A stretch of DNA of 61,094 bases from Candidatus Faecalibacterium gallistercoris (GTDB taxonomy: Bacteria; Bacillota; Clostridia; Oscillospirales; Ruminococcaceae): NCBI GenBank assembly GCA_019116585.1, contig DXBJ01000078.1, forward strand, positions 1 to 61,094. The letters are read 5' to 3'. Positions 1 to 6,707 of the stretch are shown one piece after another (positions within the stretch are counted from its first letter, which is position 1; every line of letters starts with the position of its first letter). The notes below the pieces were generated by a model. That model saw only the letters and a list, made by a program, of their open reading frames with translations, searched no databases and had not been told where the DNA came from. The position numbers and the translations under genes were made by a program.

Positions 1-38
1 AAATTTGTGAGCAAACCCCCTGGTGAAAAATGGTGTGA

Positions 39-67
39 TTGACAAATGGAGGAATTTGTACTATCAT
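39..67 (+). promoter_or_regulatory. Sigma-A promoter of the first lipoprotein gene
   Basis: TTGACA at 39-44 and TATCAT at 62-67 are separated by 17 nt, near consensus for the housekeeping sigma factor. The start codon is at 170, so the leader is about 95 nt. An AAAGGAGG-type ribosome binding site lies just before the start. Confidence 0.75.
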
Positions 68-169
68 ATGACTAGACGGGGTAGGGGCCGTCCTTATCCC
101 GCAAGGTCCAAGACTCGAAACAGGTTACCCCAGGCAAATTTATCTTCTAAAGGAGGTAAACAAGGTCCA

Positions 170-751
170 ATGAAACTCAAACGCATTCTTTCCCTGGCGC
201 TGTCCGGCGTCCTGGCAGTCAGCATGCTGACTGCTTGCGGCGGTGGCGGCATTGGCGGCGCTCTCAGCGATCGCAGCTCTGCAATTCGTAGTGAACTGAA
301 TGGTGCTCAGGACATGATGAATTACAAGGCGAATGATCGTGATTTGAAGGACGCCCTCTACACTGTGGCTGGAACCCTGACCGCAAACCAGGTTACTGGC
401 GGCGTTGCTACCGATGCTATTTCCAATACTGTGGAACAGCTGACTGGCTACGGCGACATTTGGCTTGGTGAGTGGGATGCTAGTGCAGCAGATGAAACTG
501 CCACCTATGTCAAGGTTTTTGTGTACAACACCGATGATGAGGCTTTCGACACGAATCGTGAAGTGGCCTACAACATCGCTAAGACGCTTGAAGTTCTGGA
601 TTTGAAGTCCGATCTCGCAACCGATGCGGGTAAGATTTCTTATTCTGGCAATGTCGGCGCGTACAGAACTACCGTTGGCAGTGGTGATGAGGCAATCCAT
701 GCACTGGTTGTTGGTGTTGCCATCACTCAGACCGTCCCGGCCGCAGAGTAA
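170..751 (+). CDS. Small secreted lipoprotein, paralogue of the next gene
   Basis: This 193-residue protein has a lipoprotein signal peptide: basic start MKLKR, a hydrophobic stretch and the lipobox LTAC followed by glycines. It is therefore predicted to be lipid-anchored on the outer face of the membrane. The mature part has no motif I recognise. The ATG at 170 is chosen because a strong AAAGGAGG site precedes it; an earlier in-frame start at 23 lies upstream of the promoter -10 box and cannot be used. Architecture and the C-terminal pattern (SYSGNVGAY) match the next gene (SFSYTGEVAA), so the two are tandem paralogues. Many T-ending codons (ggt, gct, gtt) contrast with the GC-ending codons of most of the window, which may mean high expression or different ancestry. 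Function unknown. Confidence 0.8.
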   Translation: MKLKRILSLALSGVLAVSMLTACGGGGIGGALSDRSSAIRSELNGAQDMMNYKANDRDLKDALYTVAGTLTANQVTGGVATDAISNTVEQLTGYGDIWLGEWDASAADETATYVKVFVYNTDDEAFDTNREVAYNIAKTLEVLDLKSDLATDAGKISYSGNVGAYRTTVGSGDEAIHALVVGVAITQTVPAAE

Positions 752-784
752 TCCTCGTTGACCCTAATTCCTTTTCGTGAGGAG

Positions 785-818
785 AAAGCCCCTGACGGTG
801 CGACGTTGGGGGCTTTTT
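785..818 (+). terminator. Rho-independent terminator after the first lipoprotein
   Basis: AAGCCCC pairs with GGGGCTT, followed by a T-run, 34 nt after the stop codon at 751. Confidence 0.8.
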
Positions 819-866
819 GGTGTCAAGCAGGGCCAAGGAACGAAGGTCCACGTTTCAAAGCCTGAT

Positions 867-906
867 AAACCCGCCGTATGGGGTGACCCGTACGGCGGGT
901 TTTTTG
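867..906 (+). terminator. Second terminator hairpin in the lipoprotein intergenic region
   Basis: ACCCGCCGTA (869-878) pairs perfectly with TACGGCGGGT (891-900), followed by six or seven T. It is a backup terminator for the first lipoprotein or ends an unannotated short transcript. No gene lies between the two hairpins. Confidence 0.75.
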
Positions 907-998
907 CGCCCCTCTCACAATAGACCAAAGTTTAGTTTCGCAGCCACGTTTGATTTTGTGTAAATTTTCCTTTTCTTCCATCTTTTGGCACTTCTGCC

Positions 999-1028
999 TT
1001 GACAAAGGAAATACTGTTGTGTTAAACT
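999..1028 (+). promoter_or_regulatory. Sigma-A promoter of the second lipoprotein gene
   Basis: TTGACA at 999-1004, 18-nt spacer, TAAACT at 1023-1028. It gives the second paralogue an independent promoter. Confidence 0.65.
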
Positions 1029-1110
1029 ATGCACAAGGAACGGGGATGGTGACCTGTTCCCCAAATGTTTTGGTGCGAGTTACAAACAACAACAAGGAGG
1101 AAATTTCCAA

Positions 1111-1737
1111 ATGAAACTGAATAAGGTTTTGGCTCTGGCTCTGTCCGGCGTTATGGCCGTCAGTATGCTGGCTGGTTGCTCTAACAATTCTGGCAATGGT
1201 GGCCAGGAGGGCGAGGAGCAGCCCCCTGTTGACGATACCACCATCGCTTCTGTTTTGAACGATGAGCAGGCAGACAACGACGTGAAGGTCAACTTTACTT
1301 ACAGCAGCTCCCTGGAGACCGCTCTGCAGAAGACTCTGAGCGTTGTCGGCAATGATGCAGATGCTGATGATGTTGATGACTATCTGGCAAATGTTCTCGG
1401 TGTTGACGATGTGATCATTCAGCACTTCTATGGCTATCCTAACCAGACCAGTAACACTTCGAACACTGTTGGCGAACAGACTGCAGTTGTCGTGATTCGT
1501 GATGAGAGTGGCAAGACCGAAGATGGTGTTGCCAAAGAGATGTACACTAAGCTTGCTAATGGCGGGCTTGATAAGTTGACCGCTGAGTGGCTTGATACTA
1601 ATGCTAATAAGCAGGTTAAATGGAGCTTCAGCTACACTGGTGAAGTTGCTGCTGTCAGTACTGTTGAGGATAATCAGAACTACACCTATGTGGCTGTTGT
1701 TGTGACCTGCAACACCACCAAGGCTCTGGCTGACTAA
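1111..1737 (+). CDS. Small secreted lipoprotein, paralogue of the preceding gene
   Basis: This 208-residue lipoprotein has the signal MKLNKVLALALSGVMAVSML followed by the lipobox Cys and a Ser/Asn/Gly-rich, then acidic (EEGEEQ-like) linker typical of surface lipoproteins. The start is fixed by AAGGAGG about 10 nt upstream. Like its neighbour at 170-751 it has a leucine-rich helix (SLETALQKTLSVV), a central strand (TAVVVIRDESG) and a C-terminal beta pattern. Own promoter and separation by two terminators indicate independent transcription. Codon use is T-rich at third positions, as in its paralogue. I do not recognise a characterised family; a ligand-binding or envelope role would be a guess. 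Confidence 0.8.
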   Translation: MKLNKVLALALSGVMAVSMLAGCSNNSGNGGQEGEEQPPVDDTTIASVLNDEQADNDVKVNFTYSSSLETALQKTLSVVGNDADADDVDDYLANVLGVDDVIIQHFYGYPNQTSNTSNTVGEQTAVVVIRDESGKTEDGVAKEMYTKLANGGLDKLTAEWLDTNANKQVKWSFSYTGEVAAVSTVEDNQNYTYVAVVVTCNTTKALAD

Positions 1738-1812
1738 TTTAGAACTACTACAAGTATTACAACTACGGTCGTATGATGTAGACCCATGCAGGGCTATGCG
1801 TTGGCCGCATCA

Positions 1813-1966
1813 TTGTTGACGCTATCCCTGCGCAATATACTAAGCGCTTAGTATAGCACCAAAGGTTTATTACAAATTTACGTTTGTAGTTTGCCGCACC
1901 AAAAAAGAACCAGCTGGGTGTGCAGACCCAGTTTACCGGGGCGGGCCGAAAGGCCCGCCCCTTTTT
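1813..1966 (+). ncRNA. Candidate small non-coding RNA with palindromic operator
   Basis: There is no gene between 1738 and 2103. This part holds a possible promoter (TTGTTG 1813-1818, 17-nt spacer, TATACT 1836-1841) whose -10 box is the left end of a perfect 20-bp palindrome (1836-1855). A small hairpin (CTGGGT/ACCCAG) follows, then a strong terminator: GGGGCGGGCC, GAAA loop, GGCCCGCCCC and five T at 1938-1966. The implied transcript is about 120 nt and has no ATG. The -35 match is weak. The terminator could instead end a long 3' UTR of the lipoprotein gene. Confidence 0.3.
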
Positions 1967-2026
1967 GGGCCTGTCAGTCTCCCCATGCACAAAATCCCCT
2001 TGTCCCGCTTATAGTAGTTTATACGA

Positions 2027-2055
2027 TTGATTTTTTTGGCCGGACATGGTACACT
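2027..2055 (+). promoter_or_regulatory. Promoter of the MraY-like gene
   Basis: TTGATT at 2027-2032, 17-nt spacer, TACACT at 2050-2055, ending 48 nt before the chosen start. Confidence 0.6.
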
Positions 2056-2103
2056 TCCTCTGTAGAGAAAAGGATTATAAAAATGGGAAATGAGGAAGCA
2101 AAC

Positions 2104-3063
2104 ATGGTTTCAATTCTCTTGTCCGTATTGGGCCAGCGCGGCGTGGATGCGCTGGCGTTTCTGCTGGCGTTCGTGCTCACGGCGCTGCTGACCAACCTGT
2201 TCCACGGCCGGCTGCCCCAGGATCATGGCCGCGCCTTCGCCGTGGACGGCGCCCTGTCCAAGGGCAAGGCCCGGGGCGCGGGGCTGATCTTTGTGCTGTG
2301 CGTGGTGCTGGTGGCGCTGGCGTTCATGCCGTTCCACCTGGAAACGGTCATCTATATGGTGCTGCTCATCGCCTCCATGCTGTCGGGCTACCTGGACGAC
2401 GCCTCCGACACCGCCTGGAACGAGTACAAAAAGGGCCTGATCGACTTTGTCATTGCCCTGGTGGCCGGCGTCACCTACCTGAACTTCAACGGCTGTGGGG
2501 TGCGGTTCCTGCACTGGTATTTTGTGCTGCCCTACCCGGTCTACCTGCTGCTGATCGTCATCCTGATCTGGGCCAGCATCAACGTGGTCAACTGCACCGA
2601 CGGCGTGGACGGTCTGTCCGCCAGCCTGGCGGTGGTCAGCATGGGCACTTTCGCTTTGCTGTACGCCGAGCAGCTGGCCAGCTACGTCACCGCCACGGCG
2701 GTGTTCGTGGGGGCGCTGCTGGCCTATTTGTGGGTCAACGCCAAGCCCTCCACCGTCCTGATGGGGGACGCCGGCAGCCGCGCCATGGGTTTTTTCCTGG
2801 CGCTGCTGGCCCTCAAGTCGGCCCACCCCTTCGCCTTCCTGCTGGCGGCGGCGGTGTTCATCGTGGACGGCAGCCTGGGCATCGTCAAGATCAGCCTCAA
2901 GCGCTTTTTGCACATCAGCGTGCTGAAAAACACCCTGACCCCCCTCCACGACCACGCCCGCAAGCGTCTGGGCTGGAGCGACGAGCAGGTGGTGCTCCGC
3001 TGGGTGATCCTGCAGGGCGTCGCCTCCGCAGTCCTGGCCGTCGTGGCCGGGCTGGGCGTCTGA
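2104..3063 (+). CDS. MraY-like polyprenyl-phosphate sugar-phosphate transferase, divergent
   Basis: This 319-residue polytopic membrane protein belongs to the MraY/WecA superfamily, which transfers a sugar-1-phosphate from a UDP-sugar to undecaprenyl phosphate on the cytoplasmic face. Visible motifs are LDD in the second cytoplasmic loop, NCTDGVDGL (the family NxTDGxDGL motif), GDAGSRAMG, and a C-terminal PLHDH followed by GW and QVV. Canonical MraY has a TPTMGG motif near the N-terminus and PxHHHFE; here these are KARGAGL and PLHDHAR. Length fits MraY. GAGGAA 6 nt before 2104 supports that start; an ATG at 2083 is an alternative. The gene stands alone, away from the division/cell-wall cluster. 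It may be this lineage's MraY or a wall-polymer transferase of altered specificity. Confidence 0.75.
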   Translation: MVSILLSVLGQRGVDALAFLLAFVLTALLTNLFHGRLPQDHGRAFAVDGALSKGKARGAGLIFVLCVVLVALAFMPFHLETVIYMVLLIASMLSGYLDDASDTAWNEYKKGLIDFVIALVAGVTYLNFNGCGVRFLHWYFVLPYPVYLLLIVILIWASINVVNCTDGVDGLSASLAVVSMGTFALLYAEQLASYVTATAVFVGALLAYLWVNAKPSTVLMGDAGSRAMGFFLALLALKSAHPFAFLLAAAVFIVDGSLGIVKISLKRFLHISVLKNTLTPLHDHARKRLGWSDEQVVLRWVILQGVASAVLAVVAGLGV

Positions 3064-3072
3064 CCTAAACGC

Positions 3073-3102
3073 AAAAGCCTCCGCCGGTGCGGGGGCTTTT
3101 TT
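3073..3102 (+). terminator. Terminator of the MraY-like gene
   Basis: AAAAGCCTCCGC, short loop, GCGGGGGCTTTTTT. It lies directly before the next promoter. Confidence 0.85.
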
Positions 3103-3113
3103 GCGTTCCTGTG

Positions 3114-3142
3114 TTGACAAGTACACTTGTCTGTGCTATACT
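3114..3142 (+). promoter_or_regulatory. Promoter with overlapping palindromic operator
   Basis: TTGACA 3114-3119, 17-nt spacer, TATACT 3137-3142. A perfect inverted repeat, GACAAGT-AC-ACTTGTC (3116-3131), overlaps the -35 box, and a further half-site ACTTGTC sits at 3156-3162 downstream of the -10. This is the classical layout of an autorepressed promoter. The HTH protein at 3523-3735 is the obvious candidate repressor. Confidence 0.75.
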
Positions 3143-3184
3143 GTATGCAAATAAAACTTGTCAGTCCGTCGGGAGGTGCGTACC

Positions 3185-3511
3185 ATGAAAAAAGAGGACA
3201 TCCTGCAAAAAGCCCGCAAAGAGGGCAACGGCGAATACGAGGAGCGCATCCAGGGCCGCATCATGACCCGCAGCGCCCTGGCGGTGGTGGCGCTGTGCGC
3301 CTTCTTTTGGCTGGCGCGGGTGTTCCAGGCCGACCGGCTGGCCCTGCCCGAAGTGGACGCCTGGGAGCTGCCCGCCATCGCCACCGGCTACGCCGCTTTT
3401 GTCCACCTGTGGATGTATGCGCGGTTGAAAAGCCGGGCCAACCTGGTGGGGGGCCTGTGCTGTCTGGTTGGATTTTTGGCCTTTACGGCGCGGTTTTTGA
3501 TGGGGCTGTAA
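3185..3511 (+). CDS. Small two- or three-helix membrane protein (DUF6442-like)
   Basis: This 108-residue protein has a charged cytoplasmic N-terminus (MKKEDILQKARKEG) followed by two to three hydrophobic helices (about residues 27-43, 60-77 and 85-105). It resembles the small membrane proteins often encoded next to Cro/CI-type HTH regulators in Clostridia (DUF6442-like, from memory). GGGAGG precedes the ATG at 3185. The stop is 11 nt before the HTH gene, so the two form an operon from the promoter at 3114-3142. Function is unknown; a role as a membrane partner or sensor for the regulator is inference. Confidence 0.7.
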   Translation: MKKEDILQKARKEGNGEYEERIQGRIMTRSALAVVALCAFFWLARVFQADRLALPEVDAWELPAIATGYAAFVHLWMYARLKSRANLVGGLCCLVGFLAFTARFLMGL

Positions 3512-3522
3512 GGAGGCATACC

Positions 3523-3735
3523 ATGAAGGCAGAGCTTGTGCTCAAAAACCGTCTGAAAGAGACGCGCACTGCGGCGGGGCTGTCCCAGGCGCAGCTGGCC
3601 GCCATGGTGGGCGTCTCCCGCAACACCATCAGCTCGATCGAGACGGGGCAGTTCAACCCCACCGCCAAACTGGCCCTGATCCTCTGCATCGCGCTGGACA
3701 AAAAGTTCGAGGAGCTGTTTTATTTTGACGACTGA
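3523..3735 (+). CDS. Short HTH transcriptional regulator (Cro/CI, YozG type)
   Basis: This 70-residue protein is essentially one HTH_3 domain: LSQAQLAAMVGVSRNTISSI is the helix-turn-helix, followed by ETGQFNPTAKLALILCIAL and the ending FEELFYF typical of this family. TAAGGAGG overlaps the upstream stop and places the start at 3523. It probably binds the 16-bp palindrome in its own promoter. The last 11 nt overlap the start of the 5-FTHF cyclo-ligase gene, so the regulator may be translationally coupled to the folate cluster. Confidence 0.85.
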   Translation: MKAELVLKNRLKETRTAAGLSQAQLAAMVGVSRNTISSIETGQFNPTAKLALILCIALDKKFEELFYFDD

Positions 3736-4303
3736 AGAAAACCTCGCCCGCGCCAAAGCCGCCCAGCGGCGGCAGGGCATTGCGGCGCGGCAGGCGCTGG
3801 GGCCGGCGGCGCGGCGGGCGGCCGACGCGGCCATCTGCGCCCGGGTGGCTTCCCTGGCCGCGTGGCGGCAGGCGGGGCGGGTGCTGGCCTATGCCGCCTT
3901 TGGCGGGGAGCCGGACCTGTCCGCCCTGCTGGAAGGCTGCGGCAAGCAGGTGGCCTATCCGGTCTGTGGCGAGGGCTGCACTCTGACGGCGGCCCTGCCC
4001 GCCCCGGTGGACGGCTGGGAGGCGGGAGCCTACGGCATCCGGACGCCGGTCCTGGCCCGGGCCCGCATCCTGCCGCCCGATGGGCTGGACCTTGTCCTGA
4101 CGCCCTGCACCGCCTTTGATGCGGCGGGCCGCCGGGTGGGGATGGGCAAGGGCTATTACGACCGGTTCCTGCCGCGGTGCGCCCGGGCGGCGGTCTATGG
4201 CATCGCCTACGAGGCGCAGAAGGTGGACGCCGTGGCGGCGGGGCCGCTGGACGTCCGTTTGGATGGGATCATCACAGAAAAGGGGGTCTACCAATGGAAA
4301 TGA
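3725..4303 (+). CDS. 5-formyltetrahydrofolate cyclo-ligase
   Basis: This 192-residue cytoplasmic enzyme converts 5-formyl-THF to 5,10-methenyl-THF using ATP. The diagnostic motif GMGKGYYDRFLPR near residues 139-151 is the family nucleotide/substrate loop, and the length is normal. The start is a TTG inside the end of the HTH gene, with GAGGAG about 10 nt upstream; the alignable N-terminus (ENLARAKAAQRRQ) begins right there, which supports it. It overlaps the next gene by 10 nt. Together with FchA and FolD it forms a folate C1 interconversion cluster in which all three products act on methenyl-THF. Confidence 0.9.
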   Translation: MTTEENLARAKAAQRRQGIAARQALGPAARRAADAAICARVASLAAWRQAGRVLAYAAFGGEPDLSALLEGCGKQVAYPVCGEGCTLTAALPAPVDGWEAGAYGIRTPVLARARILPPDGLDLVLTPCTAFDAAGRRVGMGKGYYDRFLPRCARAAVYGIAYEAQKVDAVAAGPLDVRLDGIITEKGVYQWK

Positions 4304-4917
4304 TGGACAAAACCTGCAAGGACTTTTTGGGCGAGCTGGCCTCCCGGTCCGCCACGCCGGGCGGCGGCGGCGCGGCCGCTCTGGTGGGGGCGGTGGGGGC
4401 CGCCCTGGGCAACATGGTGGGCTGCCTGACGGCGGGCAAGCCCAAATACGCCGCCGTCGAAGGGGACATCCTGGCCCTGAACCAGAAAGCCGCCGCCCTC
4501 CGCGCCCGGCTGGAGGGGCTGGTGGAGGCGGACGCCGCCGCCTTTGCCCCCCTGGCCAAAGCCTACGGCATCCCCAAGGACAATCCTGACCGCCCCGCCG
4601 TCATGGCCCGGGCGCTGGAGGCCGCCGCCGCGGTGCCGCTGGAGATCATGGAGGCCTGCGGCGAGGCCATCGCCCTGCTGGAAGAATACGAGGCCAAGGG
4701 CAGCGTGCTGGCGGTGTCGGACGCCGGGTGCGGCGCAGTGTTCTGCCGGGCCGCCCTGGAGGCCGCGGGCCTGAACGTGGCGGTAAACACCCGCCTGATG
4801 GCGGATCGTGGCCGCGCCGCCGCCCTGGACGCCCGGGCCGAAGCCCTGCGGGCGGAATACCTGCCCCGGGCCGAGGCGGTCTACGCCAAAGTCTGCCACC
4901 GTCTGGGAGGGAACTGA
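4294..4917 (+). CDS. fchA: Methenyl-THF cyclohydrolase / formimino-THF cyclodeaminase family (FchA)
   Basis: This 207-residue protein belongs to the cyclodeaminase/cyclohydrolase family, the C-terminal domain of formiminotransferase-cyclodeaminase found alone in many Clostridia. The glycine-rich motif SATPGGGGAAALVGAVGAAL at residues 18-37 is the folate-binding signature, followed by EADAAAFAPLAKAYGIP. Members interconvert 5,10-methenyl-THF and 10-formyl-THF or deaminate 5-formimino-THF. It overlaps the cyclo-ligase by 10 nt and is one base from folD, so the three are co-translated. The neighbouring FolD lacks residues needed for cyclohydrolase activity, so this protein may supply that step. 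Confidence 0.85.
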   Translation: MEMMDKTCKDFLGELASRSATPGGGGAAALVGAVGAALGNMVGCLTAGKPKYAAVEGDILALNQKAAALRARLEGLVEADAAAFAPLAKAYGIPKDNPDRPAVMARALEAAAAVPLEIMEACGEAIALLEEYEAKGSVLAVSDAGCGAVFCRAALEAAGLNVAVNTRLMADRGRAAALDARAEALRAEYLPRAEAVYAKVCHRLGGN

Positions 4918-4918
4918 G

Positions 4919-5770
4919 ATGAGCGCACTGCTGTTGAAAGGCGGCCCGGCGGCCGCCGCTCTGAACGAAAAGACTGCGGCCCGCGCCGCCGCCCTGACCG
5001 CCGGAGGGGTCACACCCACCCTGGCGGTGGTGCGGGTAGGCGCCCGGGAGGACGACCTGGCCTACGAGCGGGGAGTCCTGGCCCGGTGCGGCAAGCTGGG
5101 GATCGGGGTGCGGCCCTTCCAGCTGGACGCCGGCGCCGGACAGGCCCAGCTGCTGGAAGTCCTGGACCAGATCAACCGAGACCGCACCATCCATGGTTGC
5201 CTGCTGTTCCGGCCTTTGCCCGCCCAGATGGACGACCGGGCGGTGCGGGCCGCCATCGCCCCCGAAAAGGACGTGGACGGCATCACCGACGCCTCCCTGG
5301 CCGGGGTGTTCACCGGCAGCGGGGTGGGCTATGCCCCCTGCACCGCCCAGGCCTGCATCGAGATCCTGGACCATTACGGCATCCCTCTGGAAGGCAAACG
5401 GGTCGCCGTGGTGGGCCGCAGCCTGGTGGTGGGCAAGCCCGTCGCCATGCTGCTGGAGCGCAGGAACGCCACCGTCACCCTCTGCCATTCCCGCACGCGG
5501 GATCTGCCGGCCCTCTGCCGCCAGGCCGAGATCCTGGTGGTGGCCATGGGCCGCCGGGAGGCGATCGGGGCGGAATGCGTCGCCCCGGGGCAGGTGGTGG
5601 TGGATGTGGGCATCCACACCGGCGCAGACGGCAAACTCTGCGGCGACGTCCGCTTTGCCGAGGCCGAGCCGGCCGCCGCCGCCATCACCCCGGTGCCCGG
5701 CGGCGTGGGGGCCATGACCACGTCGGTGCTGGCAGCCCATGTGGTGGAGGTCGCCGGCAAGGCCCTGTGA
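4919..5770 (+). CDS. folD: FolD-type methylene-THF dehydrogenase with substituted cyclohydrolase residues
   Basis: This 283-residue protein has the FolD fold: KDVDG (117-121), the NADP-binding GRSLVVGKP, and the C-terminal TPVPGGVGAMT. Counting against E. coli FolD (Y50, K54, Q98, D121) gives a constant one-residue offset: Y49 and D120 are kept, but the lysine position is Val53 and the glutamine position is Phe97. That lysine is required for cyclohydrolase activity in characterised FolD/MTHFD enzymes. The likely product is a dehydrogenase (methylene-THF to methenyl-THF) with weak or no cyclohydrolase, complemented by FchA one base upstream. The start ATG at 4919 has GGGAGG upstream. Confidence 0.85.
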   Translation: MSALLLKGGPAAAALNEKTAARAAALTAGGVTPTLAVVRVGAREDDLAYERGVLARCGKLGIGVRPFQLDAGAGQAQLLEVLDQINRDRTIHGCLLFRPLPAQMDDRAVRAAIAPEKDVDGITDASLAGVFTGSGVGYAPCTAQACIEILDHYGIPLEGKRVAVVGRSLVVGKPVAMLLERRNATVTLCHSRTRDLPALCRQAEILVVAMGRREAIGAECVAPGQVVVDVGIHTGADGKLCGDVRFAEAEPAAAAITPVPGGVGAMTTSVLAAHVVEVAGKAL

Positions 5771-5809
5771 CCGTCTGCCCCTGATTTTCCCGATTTACAT
5801 GACCGATCG

Positions 5810-5846
5810 AACCGGCCCGCTGTGCTGCTGCATGGCGGGCCGGTTT
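5810..5846 (+). terminator. Terminator of the folate cluster
   Basis: AACCGGCCCGC, 14-nt loop, GCGGGCCGGTTTT. Confidence 0.85.
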
Positions 5847-5870
5847 TCGCTTCGGCGGAAAAGAACGGAC

Positions 5871-5899
5871 TTCCCTCCGCCGCCCGGCGGCGTTATACT
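5871..5899 (+). promoter_or_regulatory. Probable promoter of the serine recombinase gene
   Basis: TATACT at 5894-5899 lies 17 nt from TTCCCT at 5871-5876. The -10 is good, the -35 poor. Confidence 0.45.
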
Positions 5900-5936
5900 G
5901 GCAGCATAAAAAACGCACGGCCAGGAGGGAACAAGG

Positions 5937-6647
5937 ATGGTGTACGGCTATATCCGGGTCAGCACCCGGGAGCAAAATGAGGACCGCCAGCGGATCGCCC
6001 TGCGGAAAGCGGGCATCCCCGAGAAGAATATCTTCATCGACAAGCAGTCCGGCAAGGATTTTGACCGCCCCAAATACAAAAAGCTGCTCCGGCGCCTCAA
6101 GCGGGACGACCTGCTCTACATCAAGAGCATCGACCGCCTGGGCCGGGACTACGAAGAAGTGCTGGAACAGTGGCGCCTGTTGACCAAGGACAAAAACATC
6201 GACATCGTGGTGCTGGATATGCCCCTGCTGGACACCCGCCGCGGCCGGGACCTGATGGGGGCTTTTTTGGCGGACATCGTGCTGCAGGTGCTGTCCTTTG
6301 TGGCGGAAAACGAGCGCACCAACATCCGCCAGCGCCAGGCCGAGGGCATCGCGGCGGCCAAGGCCCGGGGGGTGCAGTTCGGCCGGGACCCGCGCCCCCT
6401 GCCCGAAAATTTCTGGACCGCATACGAAGCCTGGAAAGCCAAGCGGATGACCATCCAGGAGGCGGCAAAGGCCTGCGGCCTGCCCCGCAGCACCTTTTAC
6501 GATAAGGTGCAAAAGCACGAGATGCAGCTGCGCATCCAGCGGGAAGAGCGGGAAAAAGCCCTGCACGAGCTGCGGATGCAGCGGGAGCGGGAACAGCAGG
6601 AACAAAAGGAGCGGGAACAGAAAAACGGCGACCCCTGCTGCATCTGA
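5937..6647 (+). CDS. Orphan serine recombinase (resolvase/invertase family)
   Basis: This 236-residue protein has the catalytic N-terminal domain of small serine recombinases: YGYIRVSTREQNEDRQ contains the nucleophilic serine (Ser9) and early arginine, followed by SIDRLGRDYEE and the long E helix with ENERTNIRQRQAEGI. A C-terminal HTH (TIQEAAKACGLPRSTFYDKV, about 177-196) gives DNA binding. Unlike standard resolvases it ends in a 40-residue Arg/Glu/Gln-rich coiled coil and a Cys-Cys tail. AGGAGG precedes the ATG at 5937. No transposon, inverted-repeat pair or partner gene is next to it, so its target is unknown. Confidence 0.85.
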   Translation: MVYGYIRVSTREQNEDRQRIALRKAGIPEKNIFIDKQSGKDFDRPKYKKLLRRLKRDDLLYIKSIDRLGRDYEEVLEQWRLLTKDKNIDIVVLDMPLLDTRRGRDLMGAFLADIVLQVLSFVAENERTNIRQRQAEGIAAAKARGVQFGRDPRPLPENFWTAYEAWKAKRMTIQEAAKACGLPRSTFYDKVQKHEMQLRIQREEREKALHELRMQREREQQEQKEREQKNGDPCCI

Positions 6648-6673
6648 AAGGCTGGCCTGGCGGCAAAATAAAA

Positions 6674-6696
6674 GCGCCTGCTTTTCCGGCAGGCGC
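6674..6696. terminator. Convergent bidirectional terminator hairpin
   Basis: GCGCCTGC, short loop, GCAGGCGC between the recombinase (plus) and the nucleoside phosphorylase (minus). A-rich sequence on the left gives a T-run for the minus strand. Confidence 0.6.
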
Positions 6697-6707
6697 GCAG
6701 GGCGGGG

